NCBI GenBank assembly: GCA_034717985.1
Contig: JAYEMH010000005.1
Location: 1 to 52,660, forward strand
Direction: 5' to 3'
DNA length: 52,660 bases
Source of the DNA: JAYEMH01 sp034717985 [NCBI: Candidatus Ratteibacteria bacterium]
GTDB lineage: Bacteria; CAZDME01; JAYEMH01
Shown: positions 14,629 through 23,385 of the stretch, in pieces
Layout of the letters: the number at the start of each line of letters is the position of its first letter
How positions within the stretch are numbered: position 1 is the first letter of the stretch
Notes under the pieces: generated by a model
The model's input: the letters and a program-made list of their open reading frames with translations, nothing else
Database searches by the model: none
What the model was told of the DNA's origin: nothing
Program-made: the position numbers and the translations under genes

Positions 14629-15916
14629 ATTTATTCTTCTCTATCTTCTCCATCCCATCCATATACGGGCAGAGGACTTCGGGAATGGTAATTGAGCCGT
14701 CTTTATTCTGATAATTCTCAAGCAGGGCAATGACGGTGCGCGCCAGGGCGACACCCGAACCATTTAAGGTATGAACATATTCCGTATTCCGTATTCCGTA
14801 TTCCGTATCTCGTCTGTATTTAATATTCGCCCGGCGGGCCTGGAAATCTTCAAAATTACTGCAGGAAGAAATCTCTAAATACCTTTCCAGTCCGGGCGCC
14901 CAGGTTTCGATATCATAACATTTGGTCCCGGCAAAACTCAAATCGCCGGTTGACAACAAAGATATCCGATAGGGCAGGCCTAAAAGCTGGACTATTTCCT
15001 CGGCGTCCACCAGCAGTTTTTCCAGCTCCTCATACGAACTTTCCGGCTTGACCAACTTGACCAATTCAACTTTATTAAACTGATGCACCCGGGTTAAGCC
15101 CACGGTATTCTTTCCGTAAGAACCGGCTTCCCTGCGAAAGCAGGCCGTATAAGCGGCATAAGAACGAGGTAAGTCCTTCTCCTCAAGAATTTCGCCGGCA
15201 TTGATATTAGTCAGGGGCACCTCGCCGGTGGGAATGAGAAAATAATCATCCCGGCGGAGGCGATACATATCATCTTCTAATTTCGGCAGCTGTCCGGTAT
15301 TTATCATACTCGCTCGATTGACGAGATAGGGAGGAAAAACCTCGATATAGCCGTGTTTCCCGGTGTGTAAATCCAGCATAAAATTTATCAGGGCGCGTTC
15401 CAGCCTGGCCCCCTGGCCGATATAAAGAGGAAAAGCCCGTCCGGTAATTTTTGCCCCCCGGGCAAAATCAATAATCCCCAGGGAATCAGCTAAATCCATA
15501 TGGGTTAAAGGTTTAAAATCAAACCGTCGGGGTTCACCCCGGCTTTTGACCACTTTATTAGAATCGGAACCAGCTCCGACGGGGACTGATTCATGGGGAA
15601 TATTAGGAACAGTCAAAAGAAGCGTATCTAATCTTTCGGCAATTTTTAGCAGTTTATTATCTAAAGATTTAATCTCGTCAGTCAGTTTTTTCGTCTCGTC
15701 AATTTTCTTTTCTGCTTTTTTCTTTTGTCTCAGCAAATCTCCGATTTCACGGGATACAACATTTTTTTCGCTTTTTAATTTTTCTACCCGGCTGATTACC
15801 TTTCGGCGTATCTCATCCAATTTTAGAATCTCATCCAGATCAACTTTTTCTTTTTTATCTTTAATCGCCTGTTTAACCTTTTCTGCGTTTTCACGAATAA
15901 ATTTTAAATCTAACAT
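14627..15916 (-). CDS. serS: Seryl-tRNA synthetase
   Basis: 429 residues, usual length. The N-terminal antiparallel coiled coil (about 30-110) that holds the tRNA-Ser variable arm is followed by the class II catalytic domain, with [34 protein letters not shown] (motif 2) and [20 protein letters not shown] (motif 3). It charges both tRNA-Ser genes seen here. The loop before motif 3 contains [11 protein letters not shown], encoded by an ATTCCGT heptamer repeated four times (14779-14806), a microsatellite within an essential gene. Confidence 0.97.
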   Translation of the reverse strand: MLDLKFIRENAEKVKQAIKDKKEKVDLDEILKLDEIRRKVISRVEKLKSEKNVVSREIGDLLRQKKKAEKKIDETKKLTDEIKSLDNKLLKIAERLDTLLLTVPNIPHESVPVGAGSDSNKVVKSRGEPRRFDFKPLTHMDLADSLGIIDFARGAKITGRAFPLYIGQGARLERALINFMLDLHTGKHGYIEVFPPYLVNRASMINTGQLPKLEDDMYRLRRDDYFLIPTGEVPLTNINAGEILEEKDLPRSYAAYTACFRREAGSYGKNTVGLTRVHQFNKVELVKLVKPESSYEELEKLLVDAEEIVQLLGLPYRISLLSTGDLSFAGTKCYDIETWAPGLERYLEISSCSNFEDFQARRANIKYRRDTEYGIRNTEYVHTLNGSGVALARTVIALLENYQNKDGSITIPEVLCPYMDGMEKIEKNK

Positions 15917-15936
15917 TTTTTAATTCCTTTTATCAC

Positions 15937-15963
15937 GGGCTGGGCATACCCAGCCCCTACACA
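15937..15963. repeat. REP-type palindrome (GGGCTGGG/CCCAGCCC)
   Basis: Perfect 8 bp inverted repeat with a short loop followed by CTACA. It belongs to the TGTAGGGG...CCCCTACA family that recurs near 32331, 34131, 40625, 46326 and 46454. Confidence 0.7.
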
Positions 15964-16011
15964 TATATTAGAATTCTTTTTACCTATCACCTACTACCTA
16001 TTACCTACAAC

Positions 16012-17469
16012 CTAACCTTTAACTACTCCCATAGGCTTCATCTTAGCCACTTTCCTGGAAATTCCCGCTTGCTGGACGATATTAACCACATCATTAATGT
16101 TTTTATAAGCATCCGGGGCTTCCTCAGATAAAGTGCCGCGGGATTTCGCCCGCACCATTATATTTCGCCTGGCAAGCTCTCTATTTAACTCAGCCACCGG
16201 AAACCTGCGGATGGCTTCTTTTCGGCTCATCAGCCGGCCGGCACCATGACAGGTAGACCCAAACGTTTCCTTCATCGCTCCCTCCGTGCCTACTAATAGA
16301 TAAGATGCCCGGCCCATATCACCGGGGATAATCACCGGCTGGCCAATTTTCCGGTATTTCTCGGGTATCAGGGGATGATTTGGTCCAAAGGAGCGGGTAG
16401 CTCCCTTGCGGTGAACACAGAGTTTTACTTTTCTGCCTTCAAGAACGTGCTCTTCAATTTTAGCAATGTTATGGCAAACATCATAGATTAATTCCATGCC
16501 CAACCCGCCGCCGGAACGTTTAAATATCTTTTTAAATACCCCGCGGGTCCAATGCATAATACATTGCCGGTTAGCCCAGGCATAATTGGCGGCACAGGCC
16601 ATCGCCGAGAGGTAATCCTGCCCTTCGGGGGACATTAGAGGGGCGCAGGATAATTGCCGGTCGGGAAGCTTGATGTCATATTTATTTACCGCCCCCATCA
16701 TCCGGTGAAGATAATCATCACAGACCTGGTGACCAAGCCCGCGAGAACCGCAGTGAATCATAAAAGTAATCTGGCCTTTTTGCAAACCAAAAGCCGAAGC
16801 CAATTCTTTATCAAAGATTTCTTCCACATACTGAATTTCTAAAAAATGATTGCCTGAACCCAAAGTTCCCAACTGATTTGCGCCTCTTTGACGCGCCCGC
16901 TGGCTGATTTTATCCGGATTCGCCCCCTTAATACAGCCTCCATCTTCTGTTACCGCCAGGTCCTCTTGCCAGCCAAAACCGCGGGAGACCGCCCAGGCCG
17001 CCCCTTTAAGGAATACCTCATCTTCTTCCCGGGGAGAAAGCTTTATCGTTCCTTTGGAACCAACGCCGGCGGGAATTTGATAAAAGAGGCCTTCAATAAG
17101 ACTTTTTAATTTATCTTTAAGGTCATCCCGGAATAAATTAGTTTTTCCCATTCTGATCCCGCAATTTATGTCGTACCCAACTCCACCGGGTGAGATAATA
17201 CCGTCTTCCAGGCGAAAAGCGGCCACACCGCCGATAGGAAAGCCGTACCCCCAGTGCATATCAGGCATCGCCATCGAGGCCTTAACAATGCCGGGAAGGG
17301 CGGCTACATTAGCCACCTGGTCAGGGCTTTTGTCCTGAAGAATTTTACTGAGCAGTTTTTCGTCAGCATAAATAATGCCGGGAACGCGCATCCCCGGCTT
17401 ATAATCTCTGGGAATTCTCCAGCGATAATCATCTATCTTCTCTAAATGCCCGACCCATTTCTCAGACAT
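16012..17469 (-). CDS. rtcB: RNA-splicing ligase RtcB
   Basis: 485 residues. It joins 2',3'-cyclic phosphate (or 3'-phosphate) ends to 5'-OH RNA using GTP and Mn2+. Signature segments are GGVGYDINCGIR (with metal-binding D100 and C103), GSGNHFLEIQ, MIHCGSRGLGHQV and the late STCHGAGR (guanylylated histidine region). AAGGATGAGAG precedes the ATG. Its cofactor archease is encoded 1.7 kb upstream in the same direction, with only the DUF4139 gene between. Confidence 0.95.
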   Translation of the reverse strand: MSEKWVGHLEKIDDYRWRIPRDYKPGMRVPGIIYADEKLLSKILQDKSPDQVANVAALPGIVKASMAMPDMHWGYGFPIGGVAAFRLEDGIISPGGVGYDINCGIRMGKTNLFRDDLKDKLKSLIEGLFYQIPAGVGSKGTIKLSPREEDEVFLKGAAWAVSRGFGWQEDLAVTEDGGCIKGANPDKISQRARQRGANQLGTLGSGNHFLEIQYVEEIFDKELASAFGLQKGQITFMIHCGSRGLGHQVCDDYLHRMMGAVNKYDIKLPDRQLSCAPLMSPEGQDYLSAMACAANYAWANRQCIMHWTRGVFKKIFKRSGGGLGMELIYDVCHNIAKIEEHVLEGRKVKLCVHRKGATRSFGPNHPLIPEKYRKIGQPVIIPGDMGRASYLLVGTEGAMKETFGSTCHGAGRLMSRKEAIRRFPVAELNRELARRNIMVRAKSRGTLSEEAPDAYKNINDVVNIVQQAGISRKVAKMKPMGVVKG

Positions 17470-17485
17470 CTCTCATCCTTTTTTA

Positions 17486-17504
17486 AAGGAGGTTTAGCCT
17501 CCTT
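17486..17504 (-). terminator. Hairpin between the DUF4139 gene and rtcB
   Basis: AAGGAGG/CCTCCTT, a 7 bp stem with 5 nt loop, followed on the minus strand by TTTAAAAAAGG. A second GC-rich stem (tgcaccc/ggtgcgg) lies between it and the DUF4139 stop. The U-run is poor, so it may be an attenuator or shield the rtcB ribosome binding site. Confidence 0.4.
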
Positions 17505-17531
17505 CAACCCTGCACCCAACGTGGTGCGGGG

Positions 17532-18938
17532 CTACCATCTGCTTCTTACCGTATAGGTAACAACCGTTTCCCGGTCTTTTACGACATCAACCGTAAATTC
17601 AATCGTATAGGCATCTTTGTTAATGTAGTCATGCGTCGTCCGGGTAATCCGCCATTCTCTGCCGCCGGGGATATGCTCCACCACCAGAATTTCCACATCA
17701 CTATCTTTATGATTACGCAGTTTAATTTCATAGGTATCATCCTGTATCCGCTTGCTGATGCGCTCGGTTTTAACGCGCTTTCTTTCTCCGACCAGATCAA
17801 AGGCATCGCCCACATAGAGGCGGAACTTTTCATCCTTGGGGGTATGTTCAATTAAATCCTCCCCGACAAATTGGAGGCTGCCTTCCTGGTCAGCTTTATA
17901 AACTCTGACCTTCCCTTTGGGTAAAGCCATACCCAGGCCAAGTTCCCGGCGATTTTCCAGCTCCAGTTTTACGTTAATTTTTTTCTTTCGCCGGGCAATT
18001 ATCCAGCCATATGGACCGGACATATCAAAAACATAAAGTTTTTTGACCGCAACACCCGGCGCCGATAACAGGGTGATTTGCTTAATCTGGTTATCCTTAA
18101 GAGTAACCAGGCGCGGCAGGCTATACAGATGATATTCAAAAAAGGGCATCTCTTTAAAACCTTCTTTCCCCATTCTTGCCGTTTTAAGTTCTCCCCCGAA
18201 TACCAGAGAAGGCTTTTTCCCGGCCAAATGTATCTCGCCGGCTACCAATTTAAGTTTGGCGTTTTGATAAGCGGCACCGCTTCGGTTATCAATGCTCACC
18301 CAGCCGGATAAATCCAGTTTGGTGTCATCGTTGTTTACCACCGCCACATAATCTGCTTGCCAGTTAATCCCTTCGGTAAGATAAGAAACCTCGATGGTTT
18401 GCCCGCCGGCCTTCTGAGCCATTACCTCCCATGCCAGGGTGGGTTTGGTGATTAAACCTTCGGGCAAAACCGGAAAAAGGATAGTTTGGATATTATCGTT
18501 ACGATGAATAAGATTAATTGTGCCGCTTTCCCTGCCGGAGCCCAGAATGATTTGTCCCTGGTCAAAGCTTAAAAGAAACCCTTCATAGGTTTTGCCGTCT
18601 TTGGTTTGCACCCGAATCTTTCGGTCAACATATTTCTGGAGGAGTTTACCGCCGCTTAGCAGGTCATACTCATAATTTTGTTCCCGAATAGAGCAGGCCT
18701 CCGGGTCACTGATAGATTTGAAATGGACGCTGGTCGGGTCAATAAGAGAGGCGACTTCCTTTAAAGAGACGCGATTTAATCCCTTTTTAAAAGGCATTAA
18801 GCGTCTGTCCTTGACCAAGGCCAGATTCTGGTTATAGACGGTTAGCTCCAGCCTCGGCGACTTTTCTTGGGCCCAAATTTCAAAAGTTAGCATTAAACCA
18901 ATGGTGATAATTCCAAAAATAAAAAATAATTTTTTCAT
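17532..18938 (-). CDS. DUF4139-domain exported protein
   Basis: 468 residues from the ATG at 18938 (AAAGGAGAGGAAG upstream); the open frame continues upstream into a repeat and is unlikely to be translated there. Signal peptide MKKLFFIFGIITIGLMLTFEIWAQ. The N-terminal part (LTVYNQNLALVKDRR, SLKEVASLIDPTSVHF) and C-terminal part (NHKDSDVEILVVEHIPG ... YTIEFTVDV) match DUF4139-type proteins of unknown function, mostly beta structure, in the periplasm or on the surface. Role unknown. Confidence 0.8.
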   Translation of the reverse strand: MKKLFFIFGIITIGLMLTFEIWAQEKSPRLELTVYNQNLALVKDRRLMPFKKGLNRVSLKEVASLIDPTSVHFKSISDPEACSIREQNYEYDLLSGGKLLQKYVDRKIRVQTKDGKTYEGFLLSFDQGQIILGSGRESGTINLIHRNDNIQTILFPVLPEGLITKPTLAWEVMAQKAGGQTIEVSYLTEGINWQADYVAVVNNDDTKLDLSGWVSIDNRSGAAYQNAKLKLVAGEIHLAGKKPSLVFGGELKTARMGKEGFKEMPFFEYHLYSLPRLVTLKDNQIKQITLLSAPGVAVKKLYVFDMSGPYGWIIARRKKKINVKLELENRRELGLGMALPKGKVRVYKADQEGSLQFVGEDLIEHTPKDEKFRLYVGDAFDLVGERKRVKTERISKRIQDDTYEIKLRNHKDSDVEILVVEHIPGGREWRITRTTHDYINKDAYTIEFTVDVVKDRETVVTYTVRSRW

Positions 18939-18961
18939 CTTCCTCTCCTTTGTCATACAAT

Positions 18962-19162
18962 CGGTGCTGCCAAAAATATCTATTAAATCACCGACACCCA
19001 AGATACAAGATACAAACAAATTCCAATCACCAATAATCAATCACCAAACCTATCAGTTTATTACTAATTTTTTTATATCTTTTGGTTATTGGAATCTGGG
19101 TATTGGGTATTATTTGGTTATTGTCTCTTGGTTATTGTATCTTGGGCATTCTATCTTGGTTA
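18962..19162 (-). repeat. Low-complexity inverted-repeat element, copy C1
   Basis: About 200 bp of CCAATCACCAATAA-like sequence facing its own complement (TTGGTTATTGG, TGTATCTTGG). The end near 18970 reads aaaatatctattaaatcacc, the same terminus found in the opposite orientation in copies C2-C4 near 38700, 45760 and 49920. It sits directly upstream of the DUF4139 start. Confidence 0.75.
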
Positions 19163-19597
19163 TCATACATCAAAAATAATCTCTACCGAACAAATCCCGC
19201 CGTTGTTTTTTTTTATGGTTAAGTTATGGTAGGTAACGGCCTTAATCTCGCGTTTAAGAGGGGTCTTATTATACTCGATTTTCTGCCCTTTTACTGCGGC
19301 CGTCAAAAAAAATTTATTTTCTCTTTCGCCGAGGGAAGAAATGTCAAACTCTATCCCCAGCCAGCGCTCCTCCGTCAGCTTATACAGCAATTCACCCAGC
19401 CAGCTGACTAACAACTCCTCGACGCTTAAACCGGAAACCTTAATCCTCGTTTCTTCCCGGGGAGTGAAATCATTTAGGTCATCCAGCACCAGGCTCAACA
19501 TCCCCCTGGCCGCAGTAGAAAAAAGCTCTTTTAAATCCCGGCCAAAAACGCGTAAGCCAATATCAGCCGTATGGGGAATTATTTCATACCTTGCCAT
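19163..19597 (-). CDS. Archease
   Basis: 144 residues from ATG 19597 ([19 protein letters not shown]). Family features are the N-terminal HTADIG with metal-binding Asp, [14 protein letters not shown], the [12 protein letters not shown] helix and the [10 protein letters not shown] segment. Archease helps RtcB through multiple catalytic cycles by promoting its guanylylation. It overlaps the gyrA end by 14 bp and is near rtcB, so the two are probably expressed together. Confidence 0.92.
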   Translation of the reverse strand: MARYEIIPHTADIGLRVFGRDLKELFSTAARGMLSLVLDDLNDFTPREETRIKVSGLSVEELLVSWLGELLYKLTEERWLGIEFDISSLGERENKFFLTAAVKGQKIEYNKTPLKREIKAVTYHNLTIKKNNGGICSVEIIFDV

Positions 19598-22049
19598 TGG
19601 CATCTTGTTCGTAACTGAACACCGGGGCAATCGCCCTGACTTGATCGCCGGATTTCAGGGTGATTAAACGCACCCCCTGGGTGCTGCGGCCCATCACCCG
19701 AATGGGCTTGATGGGAATACGAATTATCATTCCGTGGGCGGTGATAATCATTACCTCATCTTCGTCTTTAACCGATTCAATCCCCACCACGCTGCCTTTG
19801 CGCTCCCCCACTTTAATATTAATCACCCCGCTGCCCCCGCGGCTCTGAGAGCGATAGGCCTTAAATTGCGTTCGTTTCCCGTATCCCTGATTGGTAACGG
19901 TCAGAAGAGCCATCTCTTTCTGGACAATTTTCATGCCGACCACTTTATCTTCTTTGGTCAGCCTGATTCCTTTAACCCCTCTGGCGGCCCGGGCTATCGG
20001 CCGAACATCTTTCTCAGAGAAGCGGATACATTTGCCCTGGCGGGTTGCCAGGAGGATTTCTTCCTTACCGCTGGTCAGGATAACGTTAACAAGTTTATCT
20101 TCCTCATCTATCTTTATCGCCGCAATTCCCCCTTTGCGCGGGCGGCTATAAGCCTCTAAATTAGTTTTTTTAACCACGCCCTTTTCGGTGGCCATCAACA
20201 AAAAGTGCCGGCTGTCAAACTTTCTAACCGGGATAGTGGCCGAAATGCTTTCCTGGCTGTTCAGCCGGAGCAGATTAACGATGGCTTTTCCTTTGGAAAG
20301 ACGCCCGGCTTGAGGAATTTCGTAAACCTTAACCCAATAAACCCGGCCCCCATCGGTGAAAACCAGAATATAGTCGTGGGTGGAGGCAATGAAAAAATGT
20401 TCGATAAAATCTTCCTCTTTAGTTCCGGCGCCGGTGACGCCCTTGCCCCCCCTTGCCTGTCTTCGGTAGGTGCTGACCGGGAGCCGCTTGATATATCCGG
20501 TGTGGGATATGGTAATAATCATATCTTCCTCGGCGATTAAATCCTCTATGGCTAACTCTTCTTCCTCTTCGACAATCTCTGTCCTCCGGGGATCGCTATA
20601 TTTATCCTTGATTACTAATAATTCCTCTTTAATTACCTCCCAGACCTTTTTCTCGCTGCCTAAAATAGCCTGAAGCCGTTCGATATTCTTAATTAGCTCC
20701 AAATATTCAGCGTCGATTTTATCTCTCTCCAGGCGGGTGAGACGCTGTAAGCGCATATCAAGAATAGCCTGGGCCTGTTCCCGGCTCAACTTAAAATTAA
20801 TCATCAATTTCTCGCGGGCTGCCTCCGGGCTTGAGGCACTGCGAATTGTTTTAATGACCGCATCGAGATTTTTTAAAGCAACCTTTAATCCTTCCAGAAT
20901 ATGGGCCCGTTTTTCGGCTCCCCGGAGCTCAAATTGACTCCGCCTGACCACCACCACCCGGCGATGGTCCAGATAGTGATGGAGCATCTGTGAAAGATTG
21001 AGAACCCTGGGCTGGCCGTGAACCAGGGCCAGTAGAATTATCCCGAAAGTGCTTTGAAGCTGGGTGTGCTTATTCAGTTGATTAAGGACCGTCCGGGGTT
21101 CAGCGTCCCGTTTCAACTCAACAATAATGCGTATCCCATCTTTATCTGATTCATCCCTGAGGTCGCTCGCTCCTTCAACCCGCCCGCTTCGGATGAGTCC
21201 GGCAATAGATTCAAGCAAAGAAGATTTGTTGACCTGGAAAGGAATTTCGCTGATGACAATATTTGCCTTGCCGCTTTTTATTTCTTCGATATTCGTCCGC
21301 GCCCTCATTTTTATAATCCCCCGCCCGGTCCGATAGGCGGTTTTAATCGCCTTGTTTCCCAAAACAAAGGCTCCGGTAGGAAAATCCGGCCCGGGAATAT
21401 GCTCCATTAGTTCCTCAACCCCGGCCTCTGGATTATCAATCAGGTAAAGCAGGCCGCCAATAACCTCACCCAAATTGTGCGGCGGGATGTTACAGGCCAT
21501 ACCCACGGCAATCCCTGAAGAGCCGTTAACCAAAAGGCTGGGTATGCCCGCCGGTAAAACACGCGGCTCCTGAAGGGATTCATCAAAATTGAGGGAGAAA
21601 TCAACTGTTTCTTTTTCAATATCATGAAGCATCTCTTCGCTTATCGGCGCCAGCCGCGCCTCGGTATATCTCATCGCCGCCGCCGCATCTCCGTCAATCG
21701 AACCCCAGTTTCCCTGGCCGTCAATGAAGGGATAGCGCGAGGCAAACTCCTGAACTAAACGGACCATGGTGTCATAAACAGCCATATCGCCATGCGGGTG
21801 ATATTTCCCTAATGTCTCTCCCACGATGCGGGCGGATTTCTTATAAGGTTTATTGGCCGTCATCCCCATATCATACATCGCATAGAGAATCCGTCGGTGG
21901 ACGGGCTTTAATCCGTCACGCACGTCAGGAAGGGCCCGGCCCACAATTACGCTCATTGCATAATCAAGATAAGACTTCTGCATCTCATCTTCAATATTTA
22001 CGGGAATAATCTTTTCTCTCCGTTCAGCTTTTTCTTTTTGTTCAACCAT
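19584..22049 (-). CDS. gyrA: DNA gyrase subunit A
   Basis: 821 residues. Catalytic tyrosine in [25 protein letters not shown] at the N-terminal winged helix, coiled-coil tower in the middle and a C-terminal beta-pinwheel with GyrA box QARGGKG (in [13 protein letters not shown]), which is diagnostic for gyrase rather than topoisomerase IV. It pairs with GyrB from 25944-28373 to introduce negative supercoils. Confidence 0.97.
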   Translation of the reverse strand: MVEQKEKAERREKIIPVNIEDEMQKSYLDYAMSVIVGRALPDVRDGLKPVHRRILYAMYDMGMTANKPYKKSARIVGETLGKYHPHGDMAVYDTMVRLVQEFASRYPFIDGQGNWGSIDGDAAAAMRYTEARLAPISEEMLHDIEKETVDFSLNFDESLQEPRVLPAGIPSLLVNGSSGIAVGMACNIPPHNLGEVIGGLLYLIDNPEAGVEELMEHIPGPDFPTGAFVLGNKAIKTAYRTGRGIIKMRARTNIEEIKSGKANIVISEIPFQVNKSSLLESIAGLIRSGRVEGASDLRDESDKDGIRIIVELKRDAEPRTVLNQLNKHTQLQSTFGIILLALVHGQPRVLNLSQMLHHYLDHRRVVVVRRSQFELRGAEKRAHILEGLKVALKNLDAVIKTIRSASSPEAAREKLMINFKLSREQAQAILDMRLQRLTRLERDKIDAEYLELIKNIERLQAILGSEKKVWEVIKEELLVIKDKYSDPRRTEIVEEEEELAIEDLIAEEDMIITISHTGYIKRLPVSTYRRQARGGKGVTGAGTKEEDFIEHFFIASTHDYILVFTDGGRVYWVKVYEIPQAGRLSKGKAIVNLLRLNSQESISATIPVRKFDSRHFLLMATEKGVVKKTNLEAYSRPRKGGIAAIKIDEEDKLVNVILTSGKEEILLATRQGKCIRFSEKDVRPIARAARGVKGIRLTKEDKVVGMKIVQKEMALLTVTNQGYGKRTQFKAYRSQSRGGSGVINIKVGERKGSVVGIESVKDEDEVMIITAHGMIIRIPIKPIRVMGRSTQGVRLITLKSGDQVRAIAPVFSYEQDANGKV

Positions 22050-22088
22050 TTAAAACTCCTTTTAAGTCTCCGTCTTTTTTCTAAATTC

Positions 22089-22112
22089 TATGGAAGCCCG
22101 ACTTCGATAATC
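22089..22112. repeat. Small hairpin repeat E1 (CTATGGAAGCCCGACTTCGATA)
   Basis: Imperfect palindrome ggaagcccgacttcga with arms ctat/ata. The same unit occurs upstream of dciA/gyrB (28516-28540) and of tolB (47989-48014), always in spacers. Confidence 0.7.
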
Positions 22113-22167
22113 ATTTTTCCCAAAACCAATCTGTTTTAGTATCCCATAAAAAAAAAGAGAAGTCAAT

Positions 22168-22199
22168 AAAAAAACCCCGTCGTAAAACGGGGTTTTTTT
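22168..22199 (-). terminator. Bidirectional intrinsic terminator
   Basis: AAAACCCCGT ... AAACGGGGTTTTTTT: a GC stem at 22175-22192 flanked by A- and T-runs, so it can end transcription from either side. It lies just after the stop of the 22234-22947 gene and separates the riboswitch-controlled locus from gyrA. Confidence 0.85.
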
Positions 22200-22233
22200 C
22201 TCCATTCCATCATTTAGCAGGGAGAGTTCTGGT

Positions 22234-22947
22234 TCAGCGCTTTAATCCTGTAAACCTCGTTAGAGAATCCCTTTTGCCTCTGTCACTTCTTTCCAGATAC
22301 TTTTGCGCATCATTGTTTCCCTTAACATCCTTCTCTGACGGGGTAAATCCTGTCCGAAATTCTTTTTTTGGTCTAAACCTTTCGCGGCCCGGGTCAAATA
22401 GATTCTTTTTCGCCCTCAGGCGAAGTTTTGGTGCTGTCCCTTCCCGAGTAGGCGGTGCTTTTACGAACTCCCGGCCATTTTTGGCAAATTCTTTTACTTT
22501 AGCAAATAATAATTCTTTGAGTTCTCTTCTCTTTTCGGCCGTTTTGATTTTTTGAGTTATCTTTTTCACTATTTTTATACTGGCAGATACGGTCTTTTTT
22601 CCAATTTTGCTTTCGGCCCATCCCCTTAGCTTCTCCATATCCGCCTTAAACGCCGATAAATCAAAATCAGGTTTAGGAAAATTGTTGAAAAGGCGGGTTC
22701 CCCGGGCCGGGGGGGTAACCGGGCCCGAGGGTTTGGGGATAAAGGGGTTAAATTGGGCTTTAGCGTTGGGGATATGGGCGCGGGCAAAAACTTTCTCGTT
22801 TATCTCTCTAAAATAGATTCTTTGGTCAAGGGTTTGCTTTATGTTTTTAAATGAATTGGGTATGTTTATACCCCAGGCAGCATTGGATTGAAACAAAACT
22901 CCAATTATAATAATAGATATGAATAACTTTTTCTTACTTCTTTTCAT
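22234..22947 (-). CDS. Secreted basic protein downstream of a c-di-GMP riboswitch (unknown function)
   Basis: Not recognised. 237 residues from the ATG at 22947 (MKRSKKKLFISIIIIGV); further upstream codons lack a better site. A clear signal peptide is followed by proline-rich FNPFIPKPSGPVTPPARG, a central helical segment and a very basic C-terminal half rich in K, R and F. It overlaps the preceding small gene by 14 bp and ends at a strong terminator. The charge and export suggest binding to polyanions (cell surface, polysaccharide or DNA), consistent with c-di-GMP-linked surface attachment. Inference. Confidence 0.75.
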   Translation of the reverse strand: MKRSKKKLFISIIIIGVLFQSNAAWGINIPNSFKNIKQTLDQRIYFREINEKVFARAHIPNAKAQFNPFIPKPSGPVTPPARGTRLFNNFPKPDFDLSAFKADMEKLRGWAESKIGKKTVSASIKIVKKITQKIKTAEKRRELKELLFAKVKEFAKNGREFVKAPPTREGTAPKLRLRAKKNLFDPGRERFRPKKEFRTGFTPSEKDVKGNNDAQKYLERSDRGKRDSLTRFTGLKR

Positions 22948-23170
22948 TCCCAACACCACTTTGTTTAATTACCAACCCCGGCTTGACAATGTGGGCAATA
23001 GATGTATGCTTTCCGGCCTTTTTCAAAACAAGAAACTCAGTAAAGGGTGGAGCGGAACTAACAAACATCAAGCAGAGGAAAAAAGCGCTTCCTTTGAGCA
23101 ATGCCTGGTTGATACACCTGTCAGCCGAACGACACAGGGTAATTACCGCTTTCTGCCTCTCGCTCAACAT
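22934..23170 (-). CDS. Small membrane-associated protein, first gene after riboswitch 1
   Basis: Not recognised. 78 residues starting MLSERQKAVITLC at ATG 23170, with AAGGAG nearby upstream. One hydrophobic stretch, ALLKGSAFFLCLMFVSSAPPF (about 23-43), may be an anchor. It follows the riboswitch 1 terminator and overlaps the next gene, so it is the first cistron of that c-di-GMP-controlled unit. It could be a leader peptide or a chaperone for the exported partner. Confidence 0.55.
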   Translation of the reverse strand: MLSERQKAVITLCRSADRCINQALLKGSAFFLCLMFVSSAPPFTEFLVLKKAGKHTSIAHIVKPGLVIKQSGVGNEKK

Positions 23171-23217
23171 TTTCCTCTCCTTCTTGGTTTTCAAAATCCC
23201 TGTCTATCCGTGTTAAC

Positions 23218-23265
23218 AAAAAAGCCGAACTCCCAAAGTTTCTTTATCCTCCGGCAGCCCGGCTA
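23218..23265 (-). terminator. Expression-platform terminator of riboswitch 1
   Basis: On the minus strand AGCCGGGCT, the 3' side of the aptamer, can pair with AGTTCGGCT (9 bp with two G-U pairs), followed by TTTTTTG. Because the terminator uses aptamer bases, folding of the aptamer should prevent it: ligand binding would turn expression on. Confidence 0.65.
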
Positions 23266-23361
23266 TCCTTCGATAAACTCAGGATCCGTGGCTTTGCTTG
23301 CCCTGAACCCTACGTTGGTTCAGGGCGTCCCTGCCTTACGGCAGGTTTGCCTTTTTCGGGA
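23249..23361 (-). promoter_or_regulatory. c-di-GMP-I (GEMM) riboswitch 1, with palindrome insertion
   Basis: On the minus strand GGCAAACCTGCC, GNRA loop GTAA, GGCAGGGACG, then a roughly 29 nt hairpin insertion (built on CCTGAACC/GGGTTCAGG), then CAAAGCCACGGA, P3, and GGATAGCCGGGCTGCCG. The G before CAAA (position 20 in Vc2 numbering) and the middle A of CAAAG (A47) are kept, which favours c-di-GMP over cGAMP. The insertion splits the conserved GGGACGCAAAGCC core. It lies between the 756-residue protein's stop and the small gene, and no separate promoter is evident. Confidence 0.8.
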
Positions 23362-23385
23362 TTTTCTCACCCTCGAAAAACCCTG

